Positions 52,473-61,366 of a stretch of DNA of 64,000 nucleotides are shown one piece after another (position 1 is the first letter of the stretch; the number at the start of each line of letters is the position of its first letter). The notes below the pieces were generated by a model, which was given only the letters and a program-made list of their open reading frames with translations, had not been told where the DNA came from and ran no database searches. Source of the DNA: Actinomyces sp. oral taxon 414 (GTDB taxonomy: Bacteria > Actinomycetota > Actinomycetes > Actinomycetales > Actinomycetaceae). Location of the stretch: assembly GCF_001278845.1 (NCBI RefSeq), contig NZ_CP012590.1, positions 1,178,001-1,242,000 on the forward strand, written 5' to 3'. Made by a program: the position numbers and the translations under genes.

Positions 52473-53956
52473 GTCGAGCCCGCGCCGGGGGCGCCGCCGA
52501 CTGCGGAACCGGCCGGTGGGACGATCCGCGCCGCCCTCGCGGCCCGGCCACGGGCCTTCACCGGCCCCGGAGGCCCATGGGCGGGGAGGGCCCGGTGTAC
52601 TCTTCTCAAGTGCGGCTCCACCGCCGCCCAGCTGGCCACGGCTCCGGCGCCGGCTGCGCCGAGCCCGATCCCCGATCCCGTCAGTCCCAGGGCGCGACCC
52701 GTCCGCTCGAGTCCGCACCCGCAATATTCCTTATTGGAGCACTATGCCACCCGTCGAACATCGTTCTACTCTCGCCGCGTCAAAGACCGAATTCATCTCG
52801 GGGCTCGCCACCGTCGAGAATGGTCCGGACGCCGATATCGCAGTGCTCAGCGACATCCTGAGACGACGACGAGACCTGGACCTCCGCGACCTGCCGGTTG
52901 AGACGAAGGTCGAACTCGTCGCCTCCCGCTGCGAGCATGTGCTGCCCGGGCTCGAACAACTTGCGGACCGCTTGTCCGAGCCCGGCGCGAAACTCAAGTT
53001 CGGAATCGATCCGACCGGCGCCGAGGTCCACCTCGGGCACGCCGTCCCGATCATCCTCGCCGATCGGATCCGACGAATGGGGCTCGCCGTGGACTTCATC
53101 GTCGGGGACATCACCGCGATGATTGGGGACCCGACCGGGCGATCCGCGGACCGCCCGCCCCTCACCCGCGAGGACATTGCGGAAAATCTCGCCACGTACC
53201 GGGAACAGATATCGCCGTTCTTCGACTTCGAGAAGGCGCGCTTCCATTTCAATAGCGCCTGGCTCGAGCCGGTCACACTCCCCGAGCTCCTCGCGCTGCT
53301 GGCCCGGATCCCCGTGTCGAGACCATGCAACGCGATGACTTCCGCAAACGGATGGCGTCGGGTGCGGGCCTGTCGATGGCCGAGCAGCTGTACTCCGTCG
53401 TCATGGCGCTCGACTCCGCCGAACTCGACACGGACATCGAGATCGGAGGGATCGACCAGCTGCTCAATATGCAGATGTGCCGGAGGGTAATGAGCGAGCG
53501 CGGCCAGGAACCGGAGATAATCCTCACGACGGCGCTCATCGAGGGGACCGACGGAAGCGGTGCCAAGATGAGCAAGAGCCAGGGCAATTACGTCCCCCTC
53601 GCGGCCCCGCCGAACGAGATATTCGGGCGACTCATGGCGATTCCCGACCGCCTCGTGCCGGTCTACCTCGCCGCACTCACCGAGATCACCGACGCCGAGA
53701 TCGACGAGACGACCGCGCACCTCCACCCCATGGCGGCCAAGCGCCTCCTGGCCCACGCGGTGACCGCCGTCCTCCGCGGGGGCGAGGCCGCCCGAGCGGC
53801 CCAGGAGGAATTCCGGGCGCGGTTCTCGAAACGCTCCTTCCGGGAACTCGATTTGCCGGTCGTAGATTTGTCGCTCGACTCGGGGAGTCTCCTCGAAGCA
53901 CTGCGCGCCGAATGGCTGAGCGGCCGCTCGCGGGCGGATATCCGGCGCGTCGCGAA

Positions 53957-55230
53957 TAGCGGGAATAAAACGAAATCCGCGTCCGGTGCTTCGTTTTGAG
54001 TTCGGGGTCGTGGCGGTTGGTCGGGTGTGGTTCCGATTGGATTCCGGGCGTCGTTCTCCTGTATGATTGCGGTTATGGAAGCGGTAGTGGTCGAGGAGCA
54101 TGAGTGGTCGGCTCTTCAAGTGCACAAGACGAAATCCCCGTATAAGCTGATGAGGCGCAAGTCGGAGGCGATTCTCATGCTGTCGGAGGGAGTCGGCGTC
54201 GATGTCGTGGCGCGGCTGGTGGAGCGCGCCACCAGGACGGTCATGGAGTGGGCGAGGGATTGGAGGAGGGATCGGTTGTCGTCCATTTGCACAGGGCATG
54301 TCGGCAACAACAACGCCTCCAAGATCTCCCAGGAGCAGGAGAAGGAGATCCTGGAGGCGCTGTCGCGCCCCCCGTCGGAGCAGGGCATTGCGGCGGAGTT
54401 CTGGAATATTCACGATCTGGCGGGCTGGATGCACGAACGCTTCGGCATCGAGTACGCCTCCGAGTCCTCCTACCGTTCTTTGTTCCACATGGCGGGGTTG
54501 TCCTTCCACCTGCCCGAGGAGGTGGATCAGCGCCGCGCCGACGAGACCCAGGTCGAGGCCCGCATGGCGAAGATCCACGCCAAGATCGCCAAGATCAAGG
54601 GGAAGAAGCAGGACGGGCAGGACGAGGGACAGCGGGGGAGTGAGAAGAATGAGTGCGAGAACGAGAAGACGGACGATGCGGAGAAGGGAGATGCGGAGAA
54701 GGGGGATGAGGATGTCATCGTGGTGTCCGCGGACGAGGTGAGGATCGAGCACGAGGCCATTACTCGCAGGGCCTGGTGCAAGAAGGGCGCCAGGACCAGG
54801 ATCAGGGTCGATCGGAAACGGCAGTCCCAGAGCTATATCGGATTCCTCCACGAGGCGGACGGGAGCGTGGACCTCATGCGACTGGACTGGCAGAACACCT
54901 CCAACATCGTGAAGGCCCTGACCGATCTGACCCTGAAGTACCCCGGCAAGACGATCGTCGTGGTGTGGGACAATGCCGGATGGCACAAGTCGAAGAAACT
55001 GAGGGAGCACCTGGGGAAGGGCAACATCCTGGAGAGGATCCATCTCATCAACCTGCCGCCCTACAGCCCCAACAAGAACCCCATCGAACGCGTCTGGGGA
55101 GAAGGCAAGAAATCCATCAGCAACCGACAGCGCGCCCACTTCGAGGACACCCGCAACGCATTCGAGACCTTCATCAGGAGCAACAAATTCCCATACCGCC
55201 TCACAAAATGACTTTGTAAAATCGCCGCTA
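53957..55230 (+). mobile_element. IS630-family element copy 2, 1274 bp
   Basis: The ends are TAGCGGGAATAAAACG (53957) and the complement of TAGCGGCGATTTTACAAAG ending at 55230. The flanking duplication is AA (53955-53956 and 55231-55232) instead of the usual TA. Removing it restores GCG-AAA-CAG-GGC in the tyrS paralogue. 30 bp shorter than copy 1 because of a shorter internal charged tract. Confidence 0.92.
54075..55211 (+). CDS. IS630-family transposase (copy 2)
   Basis: A 378-residue protein nearly identical to copy 1 (VVWDNAGWHKSKKL, NLPPYSPNKNPIERVWGEGKK). The charged insert is 10 residues shorter: GQDEGQRG in place of GQDGQEEDEGQRG, and two AEKGD units instead of three. A handful of other substitutions (for example VHKTKSPYK for VHKAESPYK). 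Frame intact. Confidence 0.9.
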   Translation: MEAVVVEEHEWSALQVHKTKSPYKLMRRKSEAILMLSEGVGVDVVARLVERATRTVMEWARDWRRDRLSSICTGHVGNNNASKISQEQEKEILEALSRPPSEQGIAAEFWNIHDLAGWMHERFGIEYASESSYRSLFHMAGLSFHLPEEVDQRRADETQVEARMAKIHAKIAKIKGKKQDGQDEGQRGSEKNECENEKTDDAEKGDAEKGDEDVIVVSADEVRIEHEAITRRAWCKKGARTRIRVDRKRQSQSYIGFLHEADGSVDLMRLDWQNTSNIVKALTDLTLKYPGKTIVVVWDNAGWHKSKKLREHLGKGNILERIHLINLPPYSPNKNPIERVWGEGKKSISNRQRAHFEDTRNAFETFIRSNKFPYRLTK

Positions 55231-55598
55231 AAACAGGGCGGCCTGAGGTTCGTCAACGACGACAACCGGGAGTTCCACATCGACGAGGAGTCCCTGCGGG
55301 GACCGGTCCGGAACGTACTCGCCCAGTCCCCGTTCCCACCCGTCTACCTCAGGGTCGGGAAGCGAATCGCGCGCATAGCCCGGTGACCGATGGCGAGCCG
55401 TCGTCCGCCGGCGCCACGGCCCCGACGCCGGCGGACGCCTCGCCGATATCCGCCGTCGTGCGCGTGGACCCGACGGCGCTTCCGGCGCCCGCGGGGACGG
55501 TTCCGGATGCCCGCGGCCGAGCGCGAACAGCGCGTGTACCGTGGCGGCGCGGCCGCCTTGCGGCGCGCACACGCACCCGAACCGGAGGAGGAACGCCC

Positions 55599-56680
55599 AT
55601 GGCCGGCCTGAGCACGACCCTGCCCCAGAACTTGCGCGCGCTCATGGAGAGGGCCGGGTCGAACAGGCCCTCGCCGAACTGTCCCACTGCGAGATCGGCG
55701 CCCGCGAGGGCCGCGGGGCCACGGCCCTGCACATCACACCCTGCCCCGACGAACTCGTCCGCCGGCTCGTGGAGCGCGGCGAGGACATCGACGCCGCCGA
55801 CGACCACGGCCGGCGCCCCCTTCACGAGCGCGCCTGCTGGGCCCACAAGGACCAGATCGGCCTGCTGCTGGAGCTGGGGGCGGAGGTCGACGCACCCGAC
55901 GAGCACGGGCGCACGCCCCTGCACGTCGCCGCCGAGGGCCTCTGCCCCCCGGCCGTCGACGCGCTCCTGGCCGCCGGCGCCGACCCCTCCCGGCGCGCGA
56001 CCCGCTGGTACAAGAAGTACAACGCCATCACCTTCGCCCTGCGCGGGGGCGCGAACCACCAGCTCCCGTCCATGCTCGAGATCGTCGAAAGACTCCTGGC
56101 CGCCGGCGCCCGCCCCACCGGAGCCGAGGCCGCCCTCCTCACGCCCATGAGCAAGGACTACCAGCGCCTCCTGGCCCAGCGCCGCCGCGACGGGAAGGAC
56201 ACGCGCGAACTGGAGGAACGCGGCGCCGCCCTGGAGCGCCTGTGCCGGATCTGCGGCGTCGAACCCGCCGCCCCGATCCGCCTCCACGACGGCGCCGCCC
56301 CCATCGAGGTCCCCGACGGACCCTGGCAGCGGGCCTTCAACACCCTGTGGGACTCTCTCGTGCCCCTCGCGGGCAGGGCCGACACCGCCCAGGGCGAGGC
56401 CATCCGCATCGCCGGGCGGATCGACGACGAGCTCAACCGCAACGGCGGCGTCAACTGGGACCGCGCCTACCGCGACCTCACCGACGGCCTGGGCCGGATC
56501 CTCGCCTCCGGCGCGCCCCTGCCCGCCGCCGACCTGGCCGAGGCCCACGAGCACCTGGCCGTCCTGCGCACCGGCGCCCTGGACTACTCCGCGGCCGACC
56601 GTATCTGCGAACTCGCCGTGGACTGGGTGCGGCTCAACCCGCGTCCCGCCCCCAACCCGATCCCCGACGTCGGCCGCTGA
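55599..56680 (+). pseudogene. Ankyrin-repeat protein with a probable one-base frameshift near its start
   Basis: ATG 55599 follows GGAGGAGGAACGCCC and encodes MAGLSTTLPQNLRALMER. The sensible continuation, EGRVEQALAELSHCEIGAREGRGATALHITPCPDELVRRLVERGEDIDAADDHGRRPLHERACW, is in another frame from about 55652. Losing one G in ATGGAGGAGGGC would explain it. Ankyrin repeats ([20 protein letters not shown]) cover residues about 40-170, followed by a domain with CRICGVEPAAPIRLHDGAAPIEVP. Such proteins are usually of unknown role. It could be functional from an internal start, or the shift could be a sequencing error. Confidence 0.65.
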
Positions 56681-56721
56681 GCGGGCGCGGACCACCGCCC
56701 GCACGGGGCTACGCTGCGCCC

Positions 56722-57537
56722 ATGACCCTCGCCGTCGTCACCGACTCCGCGGCCTTCCTGCCCCCCGCGCTCGCGGCCGAGCACGGCATCGGCGTCGTCG
56801 AACTGCACGCCATCGAGGGGGACGACGGCGCCACGACGGCCCGCCCGTCGGTGGCCGAGCTCGCCGAGGCCTACGAGGCGGCCCTGTCGCGGGCCGACGA
56901 GGTCCTCGCCCTGCACCTGACCGCCGTCCTGTCGGGCACCATCGACAACGCCAGGCTGGCCGCCGCCCGGTTCGACGGCCGGGTGCGGGTGCTGGACCTG
57001 GGCGTGAGCGCGGGTGCGCTCGGCCTGGCCGCCCTGGCCGCTGCCGACGCCGACGACGCGCGCCGCGGCGCCGCCCGGGCCCGGGACTCGGCCTCCCGTT
57101 CCCGGCTCTTCTTCCTCGTTGACGACCTGTCCCACCTGCGCCGCGGCGGACGAATGGACCGGACGACGGCGATGGTGGGCGGGGCCCTGGGCATCCGCCC
57201 GATCCTCGGCGCGGACGCGACGGGCCTGCGTGTCATTGAGGCGGTGCGCGGGGCCGCCCGCGCCCGGCGCCGTCTCATCGGCCTGGCCGTGGAGGAGTCC
57301 GGCGGCGGGGCGCCGCGCCGCCCGCGCCTTCCCATGCGGCTCGTGCGCCTGGCCGTCCACTACGGCGACGACCCGGGCGCGGGCCTGGCCCTGGAGAACG
57401 ACCTGGCGGAGGCCATGGCGCAGGCGGGCACCCGGGTGGAGGCGATCCTGCGCTCCCCGGTCGATGCCGCCACCCGGGTCCACCTGGGCCCCGGGGCCCT
57501 GGGCATCGTCGTCGCCCCGGCACTGGCGCGGGCCTGA
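56722..57537 (+). CDS. DegV family fatty-acid-binding protein
   Basis: A 271-residue cytoplasmic protein. MTLAVVTDSAAFLPPALAAEHGIGVVELHA is the family start (TDSxxxLP); LALHLTAVLSGTIDNARLAAARF and DDLSHLRRGGRMDRTTAMVGGALGIRPIL are the ligand-pocket stretches, and HLGPGALGIVVAP the end. DegV (FakB-like) proteins carry a fatty acid for phosphorylation by a kinase such as FakA. Precedes comEA, the usual actinobacterial order. Confidence 0.92.
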   Translation: MTLAVVTDSAAFLPPALAAEHGIGVVELHAIEGDDGATTARPSVAELAEAYEAALSRADEVLALHLTAVLSGTIDNARLAAARFDGRVRVLDLGVSAGALGLAALAAADADDARRGAARARDSASRSRLFFLVDDLSHLRRGGRMDRTTAMVGGALGIRPILGADATGLRVIEAVRGAARARRRLIGLAVEESGGGAPRRPRLPMRLVRLAVHYGDDPGAGLALENDLAEAMAQAGTRVEAILRSPVDAATRVHLGPGALGIVVAPALARA

Positions 57538-57695
57538 CGGCGGAGGCGGCTGCGGCGCCCGCGGCGCCTGGTCGCCCCGGCGCGGGCCGTATCGGGCCGC
57601 GGGCCGGGCTCCACAGGACCCGGCGGCGACACCCCGGCGCCGCGGCGTCCACAGGGGCCGGGCGAGGGGCACCCGATCCCGCCTAGCCTCGGACC

Positions 57696-58538
57696 ATGAG
57701 CGGCAAACGAGTGGCCGGAGGGCACGGGAGGACCAGCCTGGAGGAACTCGTGCGCGTGGCCTGCTCCACCGACCCCCTCGACCCCGTCGTCCGGCCCCGG
57801 CGGCTCGCCATCGCACCGCGCGCGGCCATGGCCTTCGGCGCGCTGCTGCTCGTGCTGGGGGTGGGCCTGGCGCTGCGCACCGTCCTGACCGCTCCCGACG
57901 GCGCTCGCGAACGGGCCGACGAGCAACCGGCGGCCGCCGGGGCCGCGACGGTCGCCGTCGGCCCCTCCGCGGTCCCGGGCCCGGTCGATCCCGCCGCGAC
58001 CGGGCCGACCGGCCCTCCTGCGACCGGACCGCCCGATCCCGCCGATCCCGCGGGCGCGGCGGCGGGGCGGATCGTCGTCCACGTCGTCGGCGCCGTCGCC
58101 TCGCCCGGCGTTGTCGTACTGGCCGACGGGGCGCGCGTGGCCGACGCCATTGCGGCGGCCGGGGGAGCCGCCTCCGACGCCGACACCGAGCAGCTCAACC
58201 TCGCCCGCGTCCTGGGCGACGGGGAGCAGGTGCGCGTGCCGCACGTCGGGGAGCAACTGGCCGCCCCCGACCCGGCCCCCTCCCCGCCCGGCGCATCCGG
58301 CGGCGGCGCGGCGGCGGGAGCCTCCGGCGGGCGCGCGCCCGCCGCTGGGCCGATCAATATCAATACCGCCAGCGCCTCCGAGCTGGAGGCCCTGCCCGGC
58401 ATAGGCCCGGCCCTGGCCGCCCGCATCGTGGAGTACCGCGACGGCCACGGCCCCTTCGCCTCCGTCGACGACCTGACCGACGTCCCCGGCATCGGCCCGG
58501 CCAAGCTCGAGGCCCTGCGCTCCCAGGCCACCGTATGA
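57696..58538 (+). CDS. comEA: ComEA-like DNA-binding competence protein
   Basis: A 280-residue membrane-anchored protein. Cytoplasmic start of ~45 residues, one helix (AMAFGALLLVLGVGLALRTVL, about 45-65), Pro/Ala linker, SLBB domain (IVVHVVGAVASPGVVVLADGARVADAIAAAGGA), second linker, and two helix-hairpin-helix motifs INTASASELEALPGIGPALAARIVEYRDGHGPF and VDDLTDVPGIGPAKLEALR that bind double-stranded DNA outside the cell. Overlaps comEC by 4 bp. Confidence 0.93.
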   Translation: MSGKRVAGGHGRTSLEELVRVACSTDPLDPVVRPRRLAIAPRAAMAFGALLLVLGVGLALRTVLTAPDGARERADEQPAAAGAATVAVGPSAVPGPVDPAATGPTGPPATGPPDPADPAGAAAGRIVVHVVGAVASPGVVVLADGARVADAIAAAGGAASDADTEQLNLARVLGDGEQVRVPHVGEQLAAPDPAPSPPGASGGGAAAGASGGRAPAAGPININTASASELEALPGIGPALAARIVEYRDGHGPFASVDDLTDVPGIGPAKLEALRSQATV

Positions 58539-60604
58539 GCCCGCCCGCCGACCCCCGTCCGCCCGCCGGTTCCCGTCCGCCCGCCCGGCGGCCGGCACCC
58601 GCCGATGCGCCCATCGCCCCCGAGGCCCTCGACCTGCGCCTCGTGCCCGCCGCCGCCGCGGCCTGGGCCGCGGCCGGGTGGGGGTGCGCGGCCGGCGCGC
58701 GGGCCTGCCTGGGCGCCGGGGCCCTCGCCCTGGCGGCCGCCGGGATCGCGCTGGCGTGCGCGCTGCGCCACCGGCCCGCCCGCCACCGCCACGACCCGCG
58801 CCCCGGCGCCCAGGTGCCCGGCGGGGCCCGCGGGTCCGTGGCCGCCAGCGCCCTGGTGGTCGCCCTCGCCTGCGCGAGCGTCCTGGGAACTGCGGCCGCC
58901 CTCCAGCACGTGCGCGAGCGCGACCCCCTGACCGTCGCGGCCGCCCAGTCCCGCGCGGCGACCCTCATCGCCACCGTGACCACCGCGCCGCGCGTCGTCG
59001 CAACGGCGCGACGCCCCGCGGTACTGGTCGAACTGGGGGTCCGCGACGTCGACGGCGCCGCCTGCCGCCAGAGGGCGATGGTCCTGGGCGACTCCCGGTG
59101 GCTGGACCTCCCCCTGGGGGCGACGGTGCGCGTGCACGGGCGGCTGCGCCCCGCCGAACCGGGCTCGGCCGAGGCCGCCTGGCTGGGCGCGGGCGCCTCC
59201 GTGAGAATGCTGTCCGCCCCGACGGGGACCCTCGCCCTCGTCGGGCGCCTGAGACAGGGCCTGGCCCGGGCCGCGGGCCCCGAGCCGGACGACGTCGAGC
59301 AGACCCCGGCCGCGCCCGGCGGGCCGGCTCCGCGCTGGCCGCCCGGCGCCCGCGCCCTCGTGCCCGGCGTCGCCCTCGGCGACGACCACGCCCTGCCCCG
59401 GGCGGTGCGCGAGGAGATGCGCACAGTCTCCATGACCCACCTCACCGCCGTCTCCGGCCAGCACGTGGCCCTGGTCCTGGGCCTGGTGCTGACCGGGCTC
59501 GGGGCACTGCCCCGGCGGGCGCGGGCGGCGGCGGGGATCGTGGTGCTGACGGGCCTGGTCGTCCTGGTGCGCCCGGGCGGCTCAGTGCTGCGCGCCGGAG
59601 TCATGGGCGCCGTCATGCTCGCCGGCGTCGCCTCGGGGCGCCGCTCGGCCTCCGTGCCGGCCCTGGCCGGCGCCGTGCTGCTCCTCGTGCTCGTCGACCC
59701 CTGGCAGTCGCGCGACTACGGCTTCGCCCTGTCGGTCGCGGCCACGGCGGGCATCCTGGTGGGGGAGCGGCCGGCCCGCACGGCCCTGTCCCGGCGCCTG
59801 CCGCGGTGGCTCGCCACGTCCCTGGCCCTGCCCCTGGTCGCCCAGGCGGCCTGCGCGCCGGTGCTCATCCTGCTCCAGCCGCAGGTGGGCCTGTGGTCGG
59901 TGCCCGCGAACGTGATCGCCGCGCCCCCGGTGCCCCTGGCCACGATCTGCGGGCTGGCGGCGGCGCTCGTCGAACCGCTGTGGCCGGCCGCGGCCGCCTG
60001 CCTGGCCTGGCCCGCGGTGGCCTCCTGCGCCTGGCTGGCTGCCGTGGCCCGCGTCTTCGCCGCCCTGCCCGGCGCCCGGATCCCCTGGCCCGCGGGCTGG
60101 GCGGGGGCGGCCTGCCTGGCGGGCCTGGAGGCGACGGCGGTGCTCCTCGTCTCCCGCCGGGCCCGGCGCCGCCTGCGGCACGCCGCCCGCGGGCCCGTCC
60201 GGGCGGCGCTGGCGGCGGCGCTCACTGCCGCGGGCGCGCTCGCGGCCCGGGTCCTGCGGGCGCGCCCGCCGGCGCCGCGCCGACCGCGCCCGCCGACGCC
60301 GCGTGGCAGGCTTGGCCCATGGCACCGCCCCGATCCGCCCGCCGCGGCTCACGCCCCGCCCCGGCGGGCCCCGCCTGGGACGAGGTCGCCCTCGCGCCGA
60401 TCGTCCTCATCCGCGCCGGCGAGGAGGTCATCGCCGACCGCGCCGTCGCTCGCCTGGTGGCCCTGGCCCGCCACAGGGACCCGGAGACCCGGGTCGCCAC
60501 GCTCGAGGCCGCCTCCTACGAGCCCCACCGGCTCGACGCCCTCGTCTCGCCCTCCCTGTTCGGCGAGCCCAGGCTCATCCTCGTCCCCGCCCTGGAGCAG
60601 ATGA
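58535..60604 (+). CDS. comEC: ComEC/Rec2-type DNA-uptake channel protein
   Basis: A polytopic membrane protein that lets one DNA strand into the cell. The first helices and DUF4131-like region cover about 30-230; the competence domain holds GVALGDDHALPRAVREEMRTVSMTHLTAVSGQHVALVLGLVL (with the family's L-x-A-V-S-G-x-H) and RAGVMGAVMLAGVASGRRSASVPALAGAVLLLVLVDPWQSRDYGFALSVAATAGIL. No metallo-beta-lactamase domain follows. The frame stays open 286 bp into holA, giving 689 residues; the last ~90 are low-complexity Arg/Pro/Ser with no domain and may be an artefact of a missing stop. Confidence 0.9.
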   Translation: MSPPADPRPPAGSRPPARRPAPADAPIAPEALDLRLVPAAAAAWAAAGWGCAAGARACLGAGALALAAAGIALACALRHRPARHRHDPRPGAQVPGGARGSVAASALVVALACASVLGTAAALQHVRERDPLTVAAAQSRAATLIATVTTAPRVVATARRPAVLVELGVRDVDGAACRQRAMVLGDSRWLDLPLGATVRVHGRLRPAEPGSAEAAWLGAGASVRMLSAPTGTLALVGRLRQGLARAAGPEPDDVEQTPAAPGGPAPRWPPGARALVPGVALGDDHALPRAVREEMRTVSMTHLTAVSGQHVALVLGLVLTGLGALPRRARAAAGIVVLTGLVVLVRPGGSVLRAGVMGAVMLAGVASGRRSASVPALAGAVLLLVLVDPWQSRDYGFALSVAATAGILVGERPARTALSRRLPRWLATSLALPLVAQAACAPVLILLQPQVGLWSVPANVIAAPPVPLATICGLAAALVEPLWPAAAACLAWPAVASCAWLAAVARVFAALPGARIPWPAGWAGAACLAGLEATAVLLVSRRARRRLRHAARGPVRAALAAALTAAGALAARVLRARPPAPRRPRPPTPRGRLGPWHRPDPPAAAHAPPRRAPPGTRSPSRRSSSSAPARRSSPTAPSLAWWPWPATGTRRPGSPRSRPPPTSPTGSTPSSRPPCSASPGSSSSPPWSR

Positions 60605-61350
60605 ACGACGCCCTCCTGACGGACCTGCTGGCCTACACCGGGGCCGCCGAGTCCGACGTCGTCGTCGTCCTGCGCCACAACGGGGGCCGGCGCGGCAAGA
60701 AGCTCCTCGACGCCATCGCCGCCTCCCCCTACCCGGTGGTGACCATCGCGCCCGTCAAATCGCCCCGGGACAAGGCGGCCCTGGTCTCCGCCGATGTGCG
60801 CCGCGCCGGGCGCCGCATGGAGTCCGACGCCGTCGGCGCCCTCGTGGACGCCCTGGGCAGCGACCTGCGCGAGCTGCTGTCCGCCGTCGACCAGCTCGTG
60901 GCCGACACGCGGGGCACCATCACCGTCGAGGACGTCAACACCTACTACGCGGGCCGCTTCGAGGCCACGGGCTTCACCGTGGCCGACGCCGCCGCGGCCG
61001 GCGACGTCGCCAGGGCCATCACGGCGCTGCGCCACGCCCTGGCCACCGGCACCGAGCCCGTGCCGATCGTGGCCGCCCTGGCCATGAAGATCCGCCAGCT
61101 CGCCCGGGTGGCGGCCATGGCCGGGCGCGGCGGGATCACCGCCGGGGACCTGGGCATGGCCCCCTGGCAGGTGGACCGCGCCCGCCGCGAGCTGTCCGGC
61201 TGGTCCGACGACGCCCTGGCCGCCGCGATCGTGGCAGTGGCCAGGGCGGACGCCGAGGTCAAGGGCGAGGCCCGCGACCCGGTGTACGCCGTGGAGCGCG
61301 CGGTCCTGACGATCTGCCGGGCGCGCCGAGGCCGCTCCCCCCGCCGCTGA
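60319..61350 (+). CDS. holA: DNA polymerase III subunit delta
   Basis: A 343-residue clamp-loader subunit that opens the sliding clamp. After a basic start: WDEVALAPIVLIRAGEEVIADRAVARLVALARHRDPETRVATLEAASYEPHRLDALVSPSLFGEPRLILVPALEQMNDALLTDLLAY, VVVLRHNGGRRGKKLLDAIA, GALVDALGSDLRELLSAVDQLVAD and the helical C-terminus PWQVDRARRELSGWSDDALAAAIVAVARADAEVKGEARDPVYAVERAVL. ATG 60319 sits inside the comEC frame. rpsT lies beyond one gene, as is common in actinobacteria. Confidence 0.93.
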   Translation: MAPPRSARRGSRPAPAGPAWDEVALAPIVLIRAGEEVIADRAVARLVALARHRDPETRVATLEAASYEPHRLDALVSPSLFGEPRLILVPALEQMNDALLTDLLAYTGAAESDVVVVLRHNGGRRGKKLLDAIAASPYPVVTIAPVKSPRDKAALVSADVRRAGRRMESDAVGALVDALGSDLRELLSAVDQLVADTRGTITVEDVNTYYAGRFEATGFTVADAAAAGDVARAITALRHALATGTEPVPIVAALAMKIRQLARVAAMAGRGGITAGDLGMAPWQVDRARRELSGWSDDALAAAIVAVARADAEVKGEARDPVYAVERAVLTICRARRGRSPRR

Positions 61351-61366
61351 AGCCGTCCCGGGGCGC

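Larger units (their letters stand above)
52744..55386 (+). pseudogene. Tyrosyl-tRNA synthetase paralogue, frameshifted and split by IS630
   Basis: The N-terminal part has the class I catalytic domain: LKFGIDPTGAEVHLGHAVPIILADRIRRMG (HLGH) and FIVGDITAMIGDPTGRSADRPPLT. At about 53311 a one-base shift breaks the frame; it resumes as MQRDDFRKRMASG...IGGIDQLLNMQMCRRVM and EGTDGSGAKMSKSQGNYV (KMSKS). At 53957 an IS630 element interrupts RVA|KQGG; past it the S4-like tail GGLRFVNDDNREFHIDEESL...VYLRVGKRIARIAR ends at 55386. The HLGHAV version resembles secondary TyrRS (TyrZ-like) enzymes, so the essential one is probably elsewhere. Confidence 0.88.

Noticed and set aside
52473..52743. The 270 bp before the tyrS paralogue searched for a T-box leader
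   Set aside because: I found no specifier stem or T-box sequence (no TGGNACCGCG match).
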